NCBI RefSeq assembly: GCF_002115725.1
Contig: NZ_JFKD01000014.1
Coordinates: 61,565 to 125,564, forward strand
DNA length: 64,000 bases
Direction: 5' to 3'
Origin: Marivita cryptomonadis
GTDB taxonomy: Bacteria; Pseudomonadota; Alphaproteobacteria; Rhodobacterales; Rhodobacteraceae
In this document: one piece after another, positions 44,485 through 53,286 of the stretch
Layout of the letters: every line of letters begins with the position of its first letter
How positions within the stretch are numbered: the first letter of the stretch is position 1
Position numbers and translations under genes: made by a program
Notes under the pieces: model-generated
What the model was told of the DNA's origin: nothing
Databases searched by the model: none
The model's input: the letters and a program-made list of their open reading frames with translations, nothing else

Positions 44485-44990
44485 TTGATCCCTGCGGGAT
44501 CGCCCTCGGTGCTCGGGTGTCCAGTGCACGCTTGCAGCCACTTCGATACGCGCCGGTAGACGCCTGCATCGATCCCAGCCAAAGCGCAGGCCTGTGTCTG
44601 ATTATGTCGATTGTCTTTCATGCTCAGGTCGCAGTGGTGCCTCGAGATCTGGGCCTCGAAAGTTTTTTCCAAGCATGCCCTTGAGCGTCGACACATCCAT
44701 CATTTGCTCTGCCAGTACCCTTTTGAGCTAGGCATTCTTTGCTTTAAGTGAATTCGACTTTTTGGCGTCAGACATTTCCAGACCGCCGTACGTTGACCGC
44801 CATTTTTAGTACGCCGCGTCGCTTACACCGTGCTTGCGGCATAGCCCTTTCGCGCCAAGCCCGGTCTGATGCTCTTTTAATATCCCAATGATCTGTTCAT
44901 CGCGGAAACGGCTTCTCTTCATTGTCTGTCTCCTTGTTGGAGAACAGGCCAACTCAAAACACCGGTCTTTTGAAGGGGGGCGGTTACCCT
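44485..44990 (-). mobile_element. Decayed IS3-family element (orfA plus start of orfB)
   Basis: The minus-strand ATG at 44922 begins MKRSRFRDEQIIGILKEHQT, the helix-turn-helix of IS3/IS407-type OrfA. The frame is broken by at least two stops; the pieces KWRSTYGGLEMSDAKK and MDVSTLKGMLGKNF complete orfA to ~44655. OrfB begins with MKDNRHNQTQACALAGIDAG and VYRRVS and then stops matching at the GntR fragment. Bases 44923-44990 (ccggtgttttgagttggcct then tgttctccaacaaggaga, reading minus) look like the element's left end. Inactive. Confidence 0.8.
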
Positions 44991-45552
44991 TGATCCCATT
45001 GCGGTGTTTTGCGCGTCCCCGGCACGGGTGAAACCTGCGTAGACGCCTTATATGAGGCATTCCGTATATCTGGCCGGCACCCGGGTGTGTTCAGCTTCAT
45101 CCAGTTCAGTGCGCGCGATGTCGGTAAGATGTCGATCCTTCGGGTTCTGCGGCCGGTATGCGATCGGAACCAGCCCGACGTGCTGCTCCCCGTTGTTGCG
45201 TGAGGCAGGCTAAGACGCTTGCGACGTCAAGACCGATGGACAAACAGTCCCTTCGTCTGCAATGGTTTAACGGCAGATGCCTGCGGTCAACATGTGTTTG
45301 TGTGACGGCAAGGTGGCGAGGCGTGTCGAAGCGTTTTGCGCATAGCGCGATATCGACGCGGATTTGGCAATCATGGGCTCTGCGCCGTGATGAGTGCACC
45401 GGCCGTATCCCGTAAGATCACCCGGCGTTTCCCGTTCATTGTGAACAGTCACCAGACGGATGGTTTTGCGCGTGTCACGGGTGGGTGGCGTGCAGCCTTG
45501 GTTTCTTGACGTGTAAACAGGATGGCCTTGCGGCCTGAAAAGGAGAACAGCC
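44991..45552 (+). other. Intergenic region before the tad locus, no gene recognised
   Basis: About 560 bases. Several short frames exist on both strands (for example 45106-45399 minus), none resembling a known protein; it may be further insertion-sequence debris. The ATG of cpaF has aaaaggagaa just upstream, and the tad promoter should be within the last 150 bases. Confidence 0.35.
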
Positions 45553-46977
45553 ATGGCGTTTGGGCGGGCGCATCGTGTCGGAACCATGCCGAAATCGACC
45601 TCGGTCAAGCCTCCGGTGGTGCCGGAAAAGCCGGACACTGACCGGTCTGCCACATCTGCCTCGAAGGAGAATAACGAACTTTATGCCATTATGGACGAAG
45701 TGCGCGGCGCCTTGGTCGAAATCATCGATGCCAAAGAGCTTGACCATCTGGCCGCTCAGGACGCTCGGGTCGAGATCGCAAAAGCAATCCGCAGAATTCT
45801 CGCGCGGCGGCCAGCGCCCTTGCCGTCATTCATGGTGGACCGGGTCGTTGATGAACTTGTCGATGATGTTCTGGGCTTCGGTCCATTGGAGCCGTTGCTT
45901 GCGCAGGATGATCTGACCGACATCATGGTGAACGGCCCGAAGGACGTTTATGTCGAGTTGGGCGGGCGCATCCAGAAGGTCAATGTTCAGTTTCGCGACG
46001 AAACCCATCTTCTGAACATCTGTCAGAGGATCGTGTCTTTGGTTGGGCGTCGTGTCGATGAATCCTCACCAATATGCGACGCGCGCCTACCGGATGGATC
46101 GCGGGTCAACGTGATCGCGCCGCCGCTTTCGCTCAAGGGGCCAACGCTGACGATCCGCAAGTTCAAGAAAGACAAGCTGACGCTCGAAGACCTTGTACGC
46201 TTTGGGTCGATCACGCCGGAGGGTGCCGAGCTCATTCGCGTGATCGGTCGCACGCGCTGCAATCTGATCGTTTCGGGAGGGACCGGTTCGGGGAAAACCA
46301 CCTTGTTGAATTGCATCGCGGCTTTCATCGATAGGGATGAGCGCGTCGTAACCTGCGAGGATTCCGCGGAACTACAATTGCAGCAACCGCATGTTGTGCC
46401 TTTGGAAACCCGCCCGCCCAATCTTGAAGGTGAGGGTGAAATCCGAATGCGGGATCTGGTGAAGAACTGTCTGCGGATGCGCCCGGATCGGATCGTCGTC
46501 GGCGAAGTGCGCGGCGGCGAGGCCTTTGATCTTTTGCAGGCTATGAACACGGGCCATGACGGGTCCATGGGCACGGTGCATGCCAACTCTCCGCGCGAGG
46601 CGATGCGTCGGCTTGAGACCATGATCACCGGCGGCGGGTTCAATCTTCCAGCCCGCAACATCCGCGAAATGATCGCCAATTCGATTGACGTGATCATTCA
46701 CGCGTCGCGCCTGCGCGATGGGCGCCGGGTGATCACCGACATTACCGAAGTGCTCGGGATGGAGGAGGATACCATCACCACACAGAGCCTGTTCTCCTAT
46801 CAGATTGAAGGAGACGACGGGGAGGGCCATGTCGTCGGTCGGCATGTCGGCGGAGGTGTCACACAGCCAAATATCTGGCCACGAGCGGTTTATTATGGCG
46901 AACAACAGCGCCTTGCGGACGCGTTGCAAGTTGCGAATGCGCATGTGTCGCCAGACAAGTCTTTCGGGATGGTGTGA
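45553..46977 (+). CDS. cpaF: Tad pilus assembly ATPase CpaF/TadA (locus 1)
   Basis: A 474-residue hexameric type IV-like secretion ATPase that powers Flp pilus extension. Walker A is SGGTGSGKTTLLNC, the Asp and His boxes appear as CEDSAELQLQQPHVVPLETR and NTGHDGSMGTVHANSPREA, and Walker B is RIVVGEVRGGEA. The first ~80 residues are a variable extension. A strong ribosome site (aaggagaa) precedes ATG 45553. It starts the run cpaF-tadB-tadC-tadG. A second CpaF is encoded at 55742; the two are clearly diverged in the N-terminal and C-terminal parts. Confidence 0.93.
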   Translation: MAFGRAHRVGTMPKSTSVKPPVVPEKPDTDRSATSASKENNELYAIMDEVRGALVEIIDAKELDHLAAQDARVEIAKAIRRILARRPAPLPSFMVDRVVDELVDDVLGFGPLEPLLAQDDLTDIMVNGPKDVYVELGGRIQKVNVQFRDETHLLNICQRIVSLVGRRVDESSPICDARLPDGSRVNVIAPPLSLKGPTLTIRKFKKDKLTLEDLVRFGSITPEGAELIRVIGRTRCNLIVSGGTGSGKTTLLNCIAAFIDRDERVVTCEDSAELQLQQPHVVPLETRPPNLEGEGEIRMRDLVKNCLRMRPDRIVVGEVRGGEAFDLLQAMNTGHDGSMGTVHANSPREAMRRLETMITGGGFNLPARNIREMIANSIDVIIHASRLRDGRRVITDITEVLGMEEDTITTQSLFSYQIEGDDGEGHVVGRHVGGGVTQPNIWPRAVYYGEQQRLADALQVANAHVSPDKSFGMV

Positions 46978-46981
46978 CGCA

Positions 46982-47974
46982 ATGGGCCAATTGCAGTTTG
47001 ATCTTTACAACCTTTTGACCAGCCTTGTTGTATTCCTGACCGCGCTTGCCGTGCTCTGGATCGCGATGTCCAGCAGGCGATCATCCTCTGGGCAATTGGA
47101 AGAGCGGCTGAACCGCTTGGGTTTCTTGACGGACCCGGTAGAAGGTGATGAGACCCAAGAACAATTGCATGCACGCGAAGCAATGCAGCGGGCCTTGGCT
47201 GAACTCGATACGTTAAAAAATCGCGATGGCCGGTTCTTTCTCACCCGTCTTTTGACCCGGTCCGGAACCGAGCGCACTCTGGTCCGGCATATTATTCTCA
47301 GCTTATCCATTGCGGTGGTACTGCAGCTTGTTCTTATGCTTTTTGACGTTCCTACGCTCCCTGCAGTGGGTATCGCTTTCGCAATCGGGATCATTGGACC
47401 GATCCTGCATCTGCGACGTCTTTCAAAGCGGCGCATGCAGGTTTTTGCAAATGAACTGCCCGGAGCTCTGGACCTCATCGTTCGGGGTATTCGGGCTGGG
47501 TTACCATTGCTGGAATGTCTGCAAATGGTGGTCGAGGAATGGAACGACCCGTTGAAGCGGGAATTCATGCGCGTCACGAATGATATGGGTATGGGGTTGA
47601 GCATCCGAGATGCGATCGTGCGATTTGCCGATCGGGTGCCTGTGCCGGAAGCCCGATTGTTTGCCATCGTGATCTCGTTGCAGGCCCAATCTGGCGGCAA
47701 CCTGTCCGAGGTGCTTTCGAACCTTGCGGACATGCTGCGGGAAAAGGCCAAGCTGCAAAGCAAGATCCGCGCGATGACGTCCGAAGCACGGACCTCTGCG
47801 TGGATCATCGGATCAATTCCGATCTTGCTCATCGGCGCTGTCTCTGCCTTGTCCCCGGATTTCCTCGCGCCGCTGTTCGAAACAGAGACCGGCAATGTCA
47901 TTCTTGTTTTCTGTGTCGGTTGGATGGTCACAGGGTTCGTCGTGATGCGTGGCATGATGCGGGTAGAGATATGA
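46982..47974 (+). CDS. tadB: Tad pilus inner-membrane protein TadB (locus 1)
   Basis: A 330-residue member of the type II secretion F-domain family. An N-terminal helix, two central helices (~105-150) and two C-terminal helices flank the cytoplasmic F domain with ELPGALDLIVRGIRAGLPLL and the ALQ/EAR stretch KIRAMTSEARTSAW. With TadC it forms the inner-membrane platform for pilin extraction. ATG 46982 lies 4 bases after the cpaF stop. It overlaps tadC (ATGA). Confidence 0.9.
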   Translation: MGQLQFDLYNLLTSLVVFLTALAVLWIAMSSRRSSSGQLEERLNRLGFLTDPVEGDETQEQLHAREAMQRALAELDTLKNRDGRFFLTRLLTRSGTERTLVRHIILSLSIAVVLQLVLMLFDVPTLPAVGIAFAIGIIGPILHLRRLSKRRMQVFANELPGALDLIVRGIRAGLPLLECLQMVVEEWNDPLKREFMRVTNDMGMGLSIRDAIVRFADRVPVPEARLFAIVISLQAQSGGNLSEVLSNLADMLREKAKLQSKIRAMTSEARTSAWIIGSIPILLIGAVSALSPDFLAPLFETETGNVILVFCVGWMVTGFVVMRGMMRVEI

Positions 47975-48942
47975 CCGCTGCATCAAACATGCAGATGTGG
48001 TTTGGCGGTTTGTCCGTCATCAATCTCGGCGTGGCTCTTGCCGTCGCTATGGCGATTGCTGTTGTGACATTGACGCTTTCTGCGCGTCCGAGGTTGGACC
48101 ACAAAGCACGCGCCATAAGTCAGAAAAACACGGTAACCAAGCCTGTGGACATCTTGCTGCGCCATCCGGTGCAATGGTTGGCGGCGCAGGCCGTCTTCGT
48201 CGAACTGCGCCGTTCGGTCATTGACTGGATTTCCGAGCACGCGATCCTTGGCGAAGCCGAGTTGCTTCGATTGCGGCAGGCCGGCCTTCGAAACCGCAGA
48301 GCCACGATCATCTATTTTGAAGGCATGCGGATAGTTCTTGCCCTTGCCGCTGCAGTGGTCAGCCACGAGGTGGCCGCGGGTTTTGGCATCTTGGACAGAA
48401 ATCCGCTATTTGGATACGGGTTGATATTGTTTGCTTCGGTGGTCTGTCTTTTTCTGCCCAGTCTTTACCTGCATGTGCGTACCCGCCGTCGCCGACGGGA
48501 GTTCGAGATGTACTGGGACGATGCTATCGGGCTATTGATCATTTGCCTTGACGCCGGTTTGTCGATCGAAGTCGCCTTGCGTCGCATCGCGCGGGAGTTG
48601 GCGCCAACAGCGCATGTGCTTGCAGAAGAGCTGATCATTACTGTTACTGACCTCGCGCTTCTATCAGAGCGCAGACATGCCTACCTGAACCTGTCCCAAC
48701 GGATGGACCTTCCAAGTGTGAAATCCGTGGTTATCGCTCTGATCCAAGCCGAAAAGCAGGGGGCTTCCATCGCCAATTCTCTGCGCGTCATCTCAAGCTC
48801 GAGCCGCCAGGTGCGGATTGCCAATGCCGAGGAAAAGGCCGCGGCTTTGGGGCCCAAGATGACCGTGCCAATGATCGTTTTCTTTCTTCCGGTGATCTTT
48901 GTGGTCATCATTGCGCCGATCTTCCTTTCTTCAGAATTTTGA
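47971..48942 (+). CDS. tadC: Tad pilus inner-membrane protein TadC (locus 1)
   Basis: A 323-residue platform protein, also F-domain. It shows WDDAIGLLIICLDAGLSIEV, the conserved ADELxxT-like AEELIITVTDLALLSERRHAYLNL, and the C-terminal EEKAAALGPKMTVPMIVFFL helix of TadC. The start overlaps the tadB stop. Confidence 0.9.
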   Translation: MTAASNMQMWFGGLSVINLGVALAVAMAIAVVTLTLSARPRLDHKARAISQKNTVTKPVDILLRHPVQWLAAQAVFVELRRSVIDWISEHAILGEAELLRLRQAGLRNRRATIIYFEGMRIVLALAAAVVSHEVAAGFGILDRNPLFGYGLILFASVVCLFLPSLYLHVRTRRRRREFEMYWDDAIGLLIICLDAGLSIEVALRRIARELAPTAHVLAEELIITVTDLALLSERRHAYLNLSQRMDLPSVKSVVIALIQAEKQGASIANSLRVISSSSRQVRIANAEEKAAALGPKMTVPMIVFFLPVIFVVIIAPIFLSSEF

Positions 48943-48950
48943 AAGACACC

Positions 48951-50258
48951 ATGCTGCGACGTTTCCTGACATCCGAAAAAGGCGCGACGGCGGTTTATTT
49001 TGCATTGCTCGCACCGGTTCTCATTGGTTTTGCCGGGCTTGGCAGTGAGGCGGGACTGTGGCTGGTGACCGAACGCAAATTGCAACATGTGTCTGATCTT
49101 GCCGCTTATTCTGCAGCGACGCGGGGGATTTCGACCAACGATACCGCTGTGATCAGGGCGTCAGCCGAGGCCCGCGCGCAGTCGTCCGGGCTAAGAGCCA
49201 CGGATACAATGGTGATCAATATTCCTCCGGCGACCGGGCCCAATGCCGGTCGGCCCGGTTTTGTCGAGGTGACGGTCGAGAGGACGGTCAGCCGCTATTT
49301 GACCGCGATTTTCCCCGGGCAGGACGAAACCGTGACGATCGGCACCCGCGCCGTTGCGGGCGCCATCCCCGGAAGCGGTGAACCTGTATGCATGCTGGCC
49401 CTGTCGCCTGCCGCGAACCCGGCCTTTCAGGTCGGCGGTTCGGGTTTGGTGAACGTGGTCGGCTGCGGATTTGCGTCCAATTCAAATGCCGATACAAGTT
49501 TTGAAATGCAGGGTGCCAAAGTCGAGGTGACGGGGTCGTGTCTTTACGCAGTCGGCGGTGTGGATGTGACCGATGGCCTGACATTGACCGACTGCGACGA
49601 GCCGCAGCTCTTGCAGCGCCCCGCCCCTGATCCCTATGCGAACTTGCCCATGCCGACATCGGCGGATGTCGCGAGTTTGACCCGGTTGTCGTCCTCCGCC
49701 ATTGGTGCAGGCACCTTCACTCCGAGTGAGTATCTTCTGGCGTACCCGGACCTGCCGGTAGCACTTTTCGATGGTGGCCTCACACTGAACGACACCACGA
49801 CACTGAGCGCTGGCCTTTATATCATCGATGGGGGCACGTTTCGCATCAATTCCAAGGCAGAGCTGACCGGAACAGGGGTCACGTTCTATCTGATGAACGG
49901 GGCGAAGTTGGTGGTCAATGGAGGGGCGGATTTGGACCTGACCGCCTATGATCCGCTTGATCCCGGTGTGCGTCCCGATCCCTTTGCCGGTATTCTGTTT
50001 TTCTCGGATCGTAGTGGAGCGTCGGTGTCTCATTCGATGTCAGGCAATTCGGATTCTGCCATCAATGGCGTCATCTATTTTCCGAGTGACACGCTGACTT
50101 ACACTGGAGATTCCAGTTCGTCCTACCCTTGTCTGCAGATCATCGCGGGCGTTCTGGAAGTCTCGGGCAACGGGACGGTCACGATAGGCTGTCAACCGAA
50201 CAGACCACCGGGTGCGCCACCGGTTGAAGCCGCGCTGCGGGTTCAGTTGATTGAATGA
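48951..50258 (+). CDS. TadG-like pilus-associated protein with repetitive C-terminal domain
   Basis: A 435-residue protein. Residues 1-50 are the TadE/TadG N-terminal membrane anchor (EKGATAVYFALLAPVLIGFAG then GLGSEAGLWL), resembling a pilin signal. From about residue 130 there is a glycine-, serine- and threonine-rich extracytoplasmic domain with repeated short strands (GGLTLNDTTTLSAGLYIIDG, AELTGTGVTFYLMNGAKLVV), suggestive of a beta-helix, and three or four cysteines. No von Willebrand domain, which many TadG proteins have. ATG 48951 is chosen; a TTG at 48939 is in frame. It may sit at the pilus base or tip. It ends one base before the convergent tadE gene. Confidence 0.8.
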   Translation: MLRRFLTSEKGATAVYFALLAPVLIGFAGLGSEAGLWLVTERKLQHVSDLAAYSAATRGISTNDTAVIRASAEARAQSSGLRATDTMVINIPPATGPNAGRPGFVEVTVERTVSRYLTAIFPGQDETVTIGTRAVAGAIPGSGEPVCMLALSPAANPAFQVGGSGLVNVVGCGFASNSNADTSFEMQGAKVEVTGSCLYAVGGVDVTDGLTLTDCDEPQLLQRPAPDPYANLPMPTSADVASLTRLSSSAIGAGTFTPSEYLLAYPDLPVALFDGGLTLNDTTTLSAGLYIIDGGTFRINSKAELTGTGVTFYLMNGAKLVVNGGADLDLTAYDPLDPGVRPDPFAGILFFSDRSGASVSHSMSGNSDSAINGVIYFPSDTLTYTGDSSSSYPCLQIIAGVLEVSGNGTVTIGCQPNRPPGAPPVEAALRVQLIE

Positions 50259-50672
50259 TCAGTTGGCTACAATCACAGTGCGCTCAAAGCTGAGTGGAAC
50301 GGCGTCGATGACCAGCTCTGGAACCACACTTTGAAAATCGTAGTCCACTGTCAGACGAATGGTCTGAAAGCTGTTTGTTCCTGCCTGTGCGGCGACCGCG
50401 CCGACGGTGACGGTGAGGCGCAGTGGGTCGCCAAGAAACAGGTCGTCGACAATTGCTGAAGACAACGTGGCTGTGGAGGTGGACGGTACTATGTAGAGCT
50501 GCCGCGCTGCTGCATCGGTTGCATAGGTCAACTGCTGTTGCATGAAGAGCAGACGGCCGATTTCGATGATGCCGAACGTGAACATCAGAAGTGGAATCGC
50601 AATTAGCGCAAATTCAAGCGCTGCCGCGCCTGATGTATCTTTGATGAACCGTTTGCGTGCGTTGCGTATCAC
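50259..50672 (-). CDS. TadE-like minor pilin-type protein
   Basis: A 137-residue TadE-family protein. The N-terminal segment TSGAAALEFALIAIPLLMFT is the TadE signature with the Glu five residues into the hydrophobic stretch, as in prepilins; the rest is a small periplasmic beta-rich domain. It is the last gene of the minus-strand tad operon and overlaps the previous TadE gene by 4 bases. TadE proteins act as pseudopilins processed by a prepilin peptidase. Confidence 0.88.
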   Translation of the reverse strand: MIRNARKRFIKDTSGAAALEFALIAIPLLMFTFGIIEIGRLLFMQQQLTYATDAAARQLYIVPSTSTATLSSAIVDDLFLGDPLRLTVTVGAVAAQAGTNSFQTIRLTVDYDFQSVVPELVIDAVPLSFERTVIVAN

Positions 50673-51139
50673 CTGACCTGCACCCGCAACGTGCTTGCGA
50701 TCAGACCCTCGGTCCCGAAGCCCGGCAACAGTGGCTGGTAATTCATCTGGACGTCAACCTCGATCACGACCTCCCAAGGCAGACCGGTCGAGATGCAGAG
50801 CGCGGCCTGCGAGGTGGTACAATTCTCGATTTCCGCTTGGCCGGGGCACAGGCACAAAAGCCGTACTGTCCCGGCATATGTGTCGCCACTGATCGGTGCG
50901 CCAAGGTCTGTGATCGCGGCTTGCAACGTGGTGTCCAGTACCGTCAGGCTTTGTGTGAACAAGGCCGCTTCAGCGGTTTCGCGGGCGACCTGGTTCAGCC
51001 GGGCCTCTTCGATCGCCCGAACGCCAAGATTTGCCATGCCGACAAACATGAGCAGCAAAACGGGTGCAATCAATGCAAACTCTATCGCCGCAGCGCCGGA
51101 CTCGCGCCGCAGCGCTATCCAAATCCAACGAAAGGTCAT
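50669..51139 (-). CDS. TadE-like minor pilin-type protein
   Basis: A 156-residue second TadE protein. The segment ESGAAAIEFALIAPVLLLMF gives the same anchor and Glu; the periplasmic part carries a cysteine-rich stretch (CLCPGQAEIENCTTSQAALC) absent from its neighbour. It overlaps cpaE upstream and the other tadE downstream by 4 bases each, so the three are translationally coupled. Confidence 0.88.
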   Translation of the reverse strand: MTFRWIWIALRRESGAAAIEFALIAPVLLLMFVGMANLGVRAIEEARLNQVARETAEAALFTQSLTVLDTTLQAAITDLGAPISGDTYAGTVRLLCLCPGQAEIENCTTSQAALCISTGLPWEVVIEVDVQMNYQPLLPGFGTEGLIASTLRVQVR

Positions 51140-52341
51140 GTCTGCTTTCGACCGAACAGCGAGGTCCAGAACTGTTTTACTTTGCGGTCCTGTTGTTTTC
51201 GCCGCACCCCGGCAAGGCCTTCGACAAAGCTGAAGAGGTCTTTGAGGTCGCTTGGAAATGGGGTCGTTTCCGCAACTGCCTTGCCGGCTTCGGCCGCTGC
51301 TATGGCCGTTTTTCCGAAATCGCCAACCTTAACGAGGTGACCGCCTTTGGCTGTTTCCGAGAAAAGCCTGGATGAGATCAACGACTCTGTGGCAGGTGAC
51401 CATCGATTGATCACGATGTCAGCGGGTGGCAGATTTTGCCGCAGGTTTGCAGCGAGCGTTTCGATGTTGTGCAGGGTTTGGTAACTGCCCAGATCTGCCA
51501 TCGAGACCAGCATCGTGTGTTCGCTCATTGCCAGTAATTTGCTGTGAAGCAGGCTCCAACCACTTGGCATGTCAACAATGATGAAATCCGACAGGGTCCG
51601 CGCCTGGTCAAGAATGTCCACAAAGTGATCCATGTTGACCGAAAAACCCGGCTCCAGACTTGGAGGTGAACACAAGATTTGCAGGCTGGTCGATCTTTCA
51701 TGAGCCAGCTTGGTGATTTCCTTGGGGCTGATCGACTTTGGGTCACGCAATAGTTCGCGAAGGCCACGTACCGGACTGAGATCAAAGGTCAGGGTGGTTG
51801 TTCCGGTGAACAGATCGAAATCCAGCAGTAGGGCTCGCTTTTCTGGAAGCTGTGATATCAACGCTGCCGTGTTTTGTGCGATCGTCGATCCACCGCTGCC
51901 ACGCCCGCAGCTGAAGACCGTGACAAGCGCGCCGGCCTGTCGGTTTTCTGTATGAGAAAACGTGCGACTGATACTTCCCAAAAGTAATTCGGGCGTAACC
52001 GGCGTAAAGAGATAATCCGCGCCACCCTGATCCAGTAGCCTCCGATACCGACTAATGTCATTGTCCGAGGAAATGATGATCAACTGTGTCGTTGCTGCAC
52101 TCACTTCTGCAAGACGTTCCAAATCCTCGATGGGGCCGTCATGTTCGAGGATCAAGAGTTCGGGTGTGCCTCCGGAAGGATACTTGTTGATGATCTCGTC
52201 GATATCACCGTCAAAAGCATTGTACTGGGCGCGGGACAGCAAAGTGTGGTCCTTGAGGTCCTGTAGAACTGTCAGCACCTCGGGCGTTTTTGCAAAGGTC
52301 GCAATTGTGGTGCGCGGTATGAAAAGCGATTGCGTGCTCAT
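51136..52341 (-). CDS. cpaE: Tad pilus localisation protein CpaE/TadZ
   Basis: A 401-residue ParA/MinD-like protein with an N-terminal receiver-like domain (~1-125) and a P-loop ATPase domain. It places the Tad machine at a cell pole. The Walker A region reads VFSCGRGSGGSTIAQNTAAL; the deviant-Walker Lys pair is replaced (GRGSGGST rather than KGGVGKT), so ATP binding or hydrolysis may be altered, as seen in other TadZ proteins. FIIVDMPSGW is the switch-2-like strand. It overlaps cpaB and tadE. Confidence 0.88.
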   Translation of the reverse strand: MSTQSLFIPRTTIATFAKTPEVLTVLQDLKDHTLLSRAQYNAFDGDIDEIINKYPSGGTPELLILEHDGPIEDLERLAEVSAATTQLIIISSDNDISRYRRLLDQGGADYLFTPVTPELLLGSISRTFSHTENRQAGALVTVFSCGRGSGGSTIAQNTAALISQLPEKRALLLDFDLFTGTTTLTFDLSPVRGLRELLRDPKSISPKEITKLAHERSTSLQILCSPPSLEPGFSVNMDHFVDILDQARTLSDFIIVDMPSGWSLLHSKLLAMSEHTMLVSMADLGSYQTLHNIETLAANLRQNLPPADIVINRWSPATESLISSRLFSETAKGGHLVKVGDFGKTAIAAAEAGKAVAETTPFPSDLKDLFSFVEGLAGVRRKQQDRKVKQFWTSLFGRKQT

Positions 52342-53276
52342 GGCACATCCACGATCGTCGTCTGGCCACCAGAAATGACGCGGACGGACCGCTTGGGGGG
52401 CGTTGGCTCACTTTCTTCGGGCTCGATTTCGACTGCTGCCGGTTCTGCGGGTTGCTGAGGTGGTTCGGGCGGCAGTACGACCGGTTCAGGGGCAGGTGGC
52501 TCTGGTTTCTCAAATCCCAGAATGGAAACAACACGCGACGGTCCGTGATCGTCAATTGACCGCAGTGCCAAAGACACTTGCCCGCTGGCGAGAGCAGAGA
52601 ATAGGACTTCGGCCTCTTCCTCGGTCATTTCAAGTGTGATCGTGTCACCAGTCATGTTGATTTCTGCGGTGCGCGATGCCGCGTTTTCCTGCTGATCTGC
52701 GGTTTGAAAGGTGACGCGACTGGTTGGGGTGTCGCCGATCGCCAGCACACGGATGTTTTCGAGAATGGTCTGAGAAAAACTCCCGGCGCGACCGTCTCTG
52801 TCGAAATCACCCGAAACAGTGTGAATAAGGTCGATGCGATCTTCTGGCAGGATAAACCCTCCAGCCAATTTCTGTGCGGTCACCGAAAGCCCAACCGCGC
52901 GTGTTCCCGGTGTCAGCGTCAAGGCCATAAAGCCGGAGGCCCGGTCCACGAGATCATCCGGCCGTACGATTTCCCCGGCCAGCACATCGCGCCGCACCAG
53001 CTTGCCCACGATGTCCGACGGATAGGGCGCATCTTCTGTTTCCGACGTCAGCGTGGTGGCTGACACCGCGCTGCGCAATTGCTCCTGCCAGATAAGACTG
53101 GACGCGTCGACAATGGTTCCACGGGGCATATCGCGATTGAACACGAGAACGCGCACAGTGTCCGTCTGAGTGATCTCTGTCGGTTCGGTAACGGGTGTGG
53201 GACGCGACAGCTCCAGCAGGCCGAGAGTCCCAACTCCAGCCACAAGAGCAACGAGGATGATCAAGAGACGGCGCAT
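52338..53276 (-). CDS. cpaB: Flp pilus assembly protein CpaB/RcpC (locus 1)
   Basis: A 312-residue periplasmic protein with an N-terminal membrane helix (LLIILVALVAGVGTLGLLEL) and an SAF domain with RDMPRGTIVDASSLIWQ and VRRDVLAGEIVRPDDLV. The RcpC-type core LTPGTRAVGLSVTAQKLAGG follows. The last ~80 residues are rich in Pro and Glu, a linker absent from the locus-2 copy. It works with the secretin CpaC, whose gene ends 10 bases upstream. Confidence 0.9.
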   Translation of the reverse strand: MRRLLIILVALVAGVGTLGLLELSRPTPVTEPTEITQTDTVRVLVFNRDMPRGTIVDASSLIWQEQLRSAVSATTLTSETEDAPYPSDIVGKLVRRDVLAGEIVRPDDLVDRASGFMALTLTPGTRAVGLSVTAQKLAGGFILPEDRIDLIHTVSGDFDRDGRAGSFSQTILENIRVLAIGDTPTSRVTFQTADQQENAASRTAEINMTGDTITLEMTEEEAEVLFSALASGQVSLALRSIDDHGPSRVVSILGFEKPEPPAPEPVVLPPEPPQQPAEPAAVEIEPEESEPTPPKRSVRVISGGQTTIVDVP

Positions 53277-53286
53277 CTTGTTCCGT

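Noticed and set aside
43882..44541. Single 219-codon minus-strand gene
   Set aside because: It is a chimera: IS3 orfB codons, then a GntR fragment, then antisense of the DppF-like gene. Only the middle part is meaningful and is listed as a pseudogene.
32917..44990. The two IS3 remnants as two halves of one element split by an 11-kb insertion
   Set aside because: They are in the same orientation and carry opposite ends, which suggested this, but the orfA/orfB start looks like the IS407 subgroup while the orfB end (WDNSAMESF, RTTRKVY) looks like a different IS3 subgroup, and the middle of orfB is missing. Two independent elements fit better.
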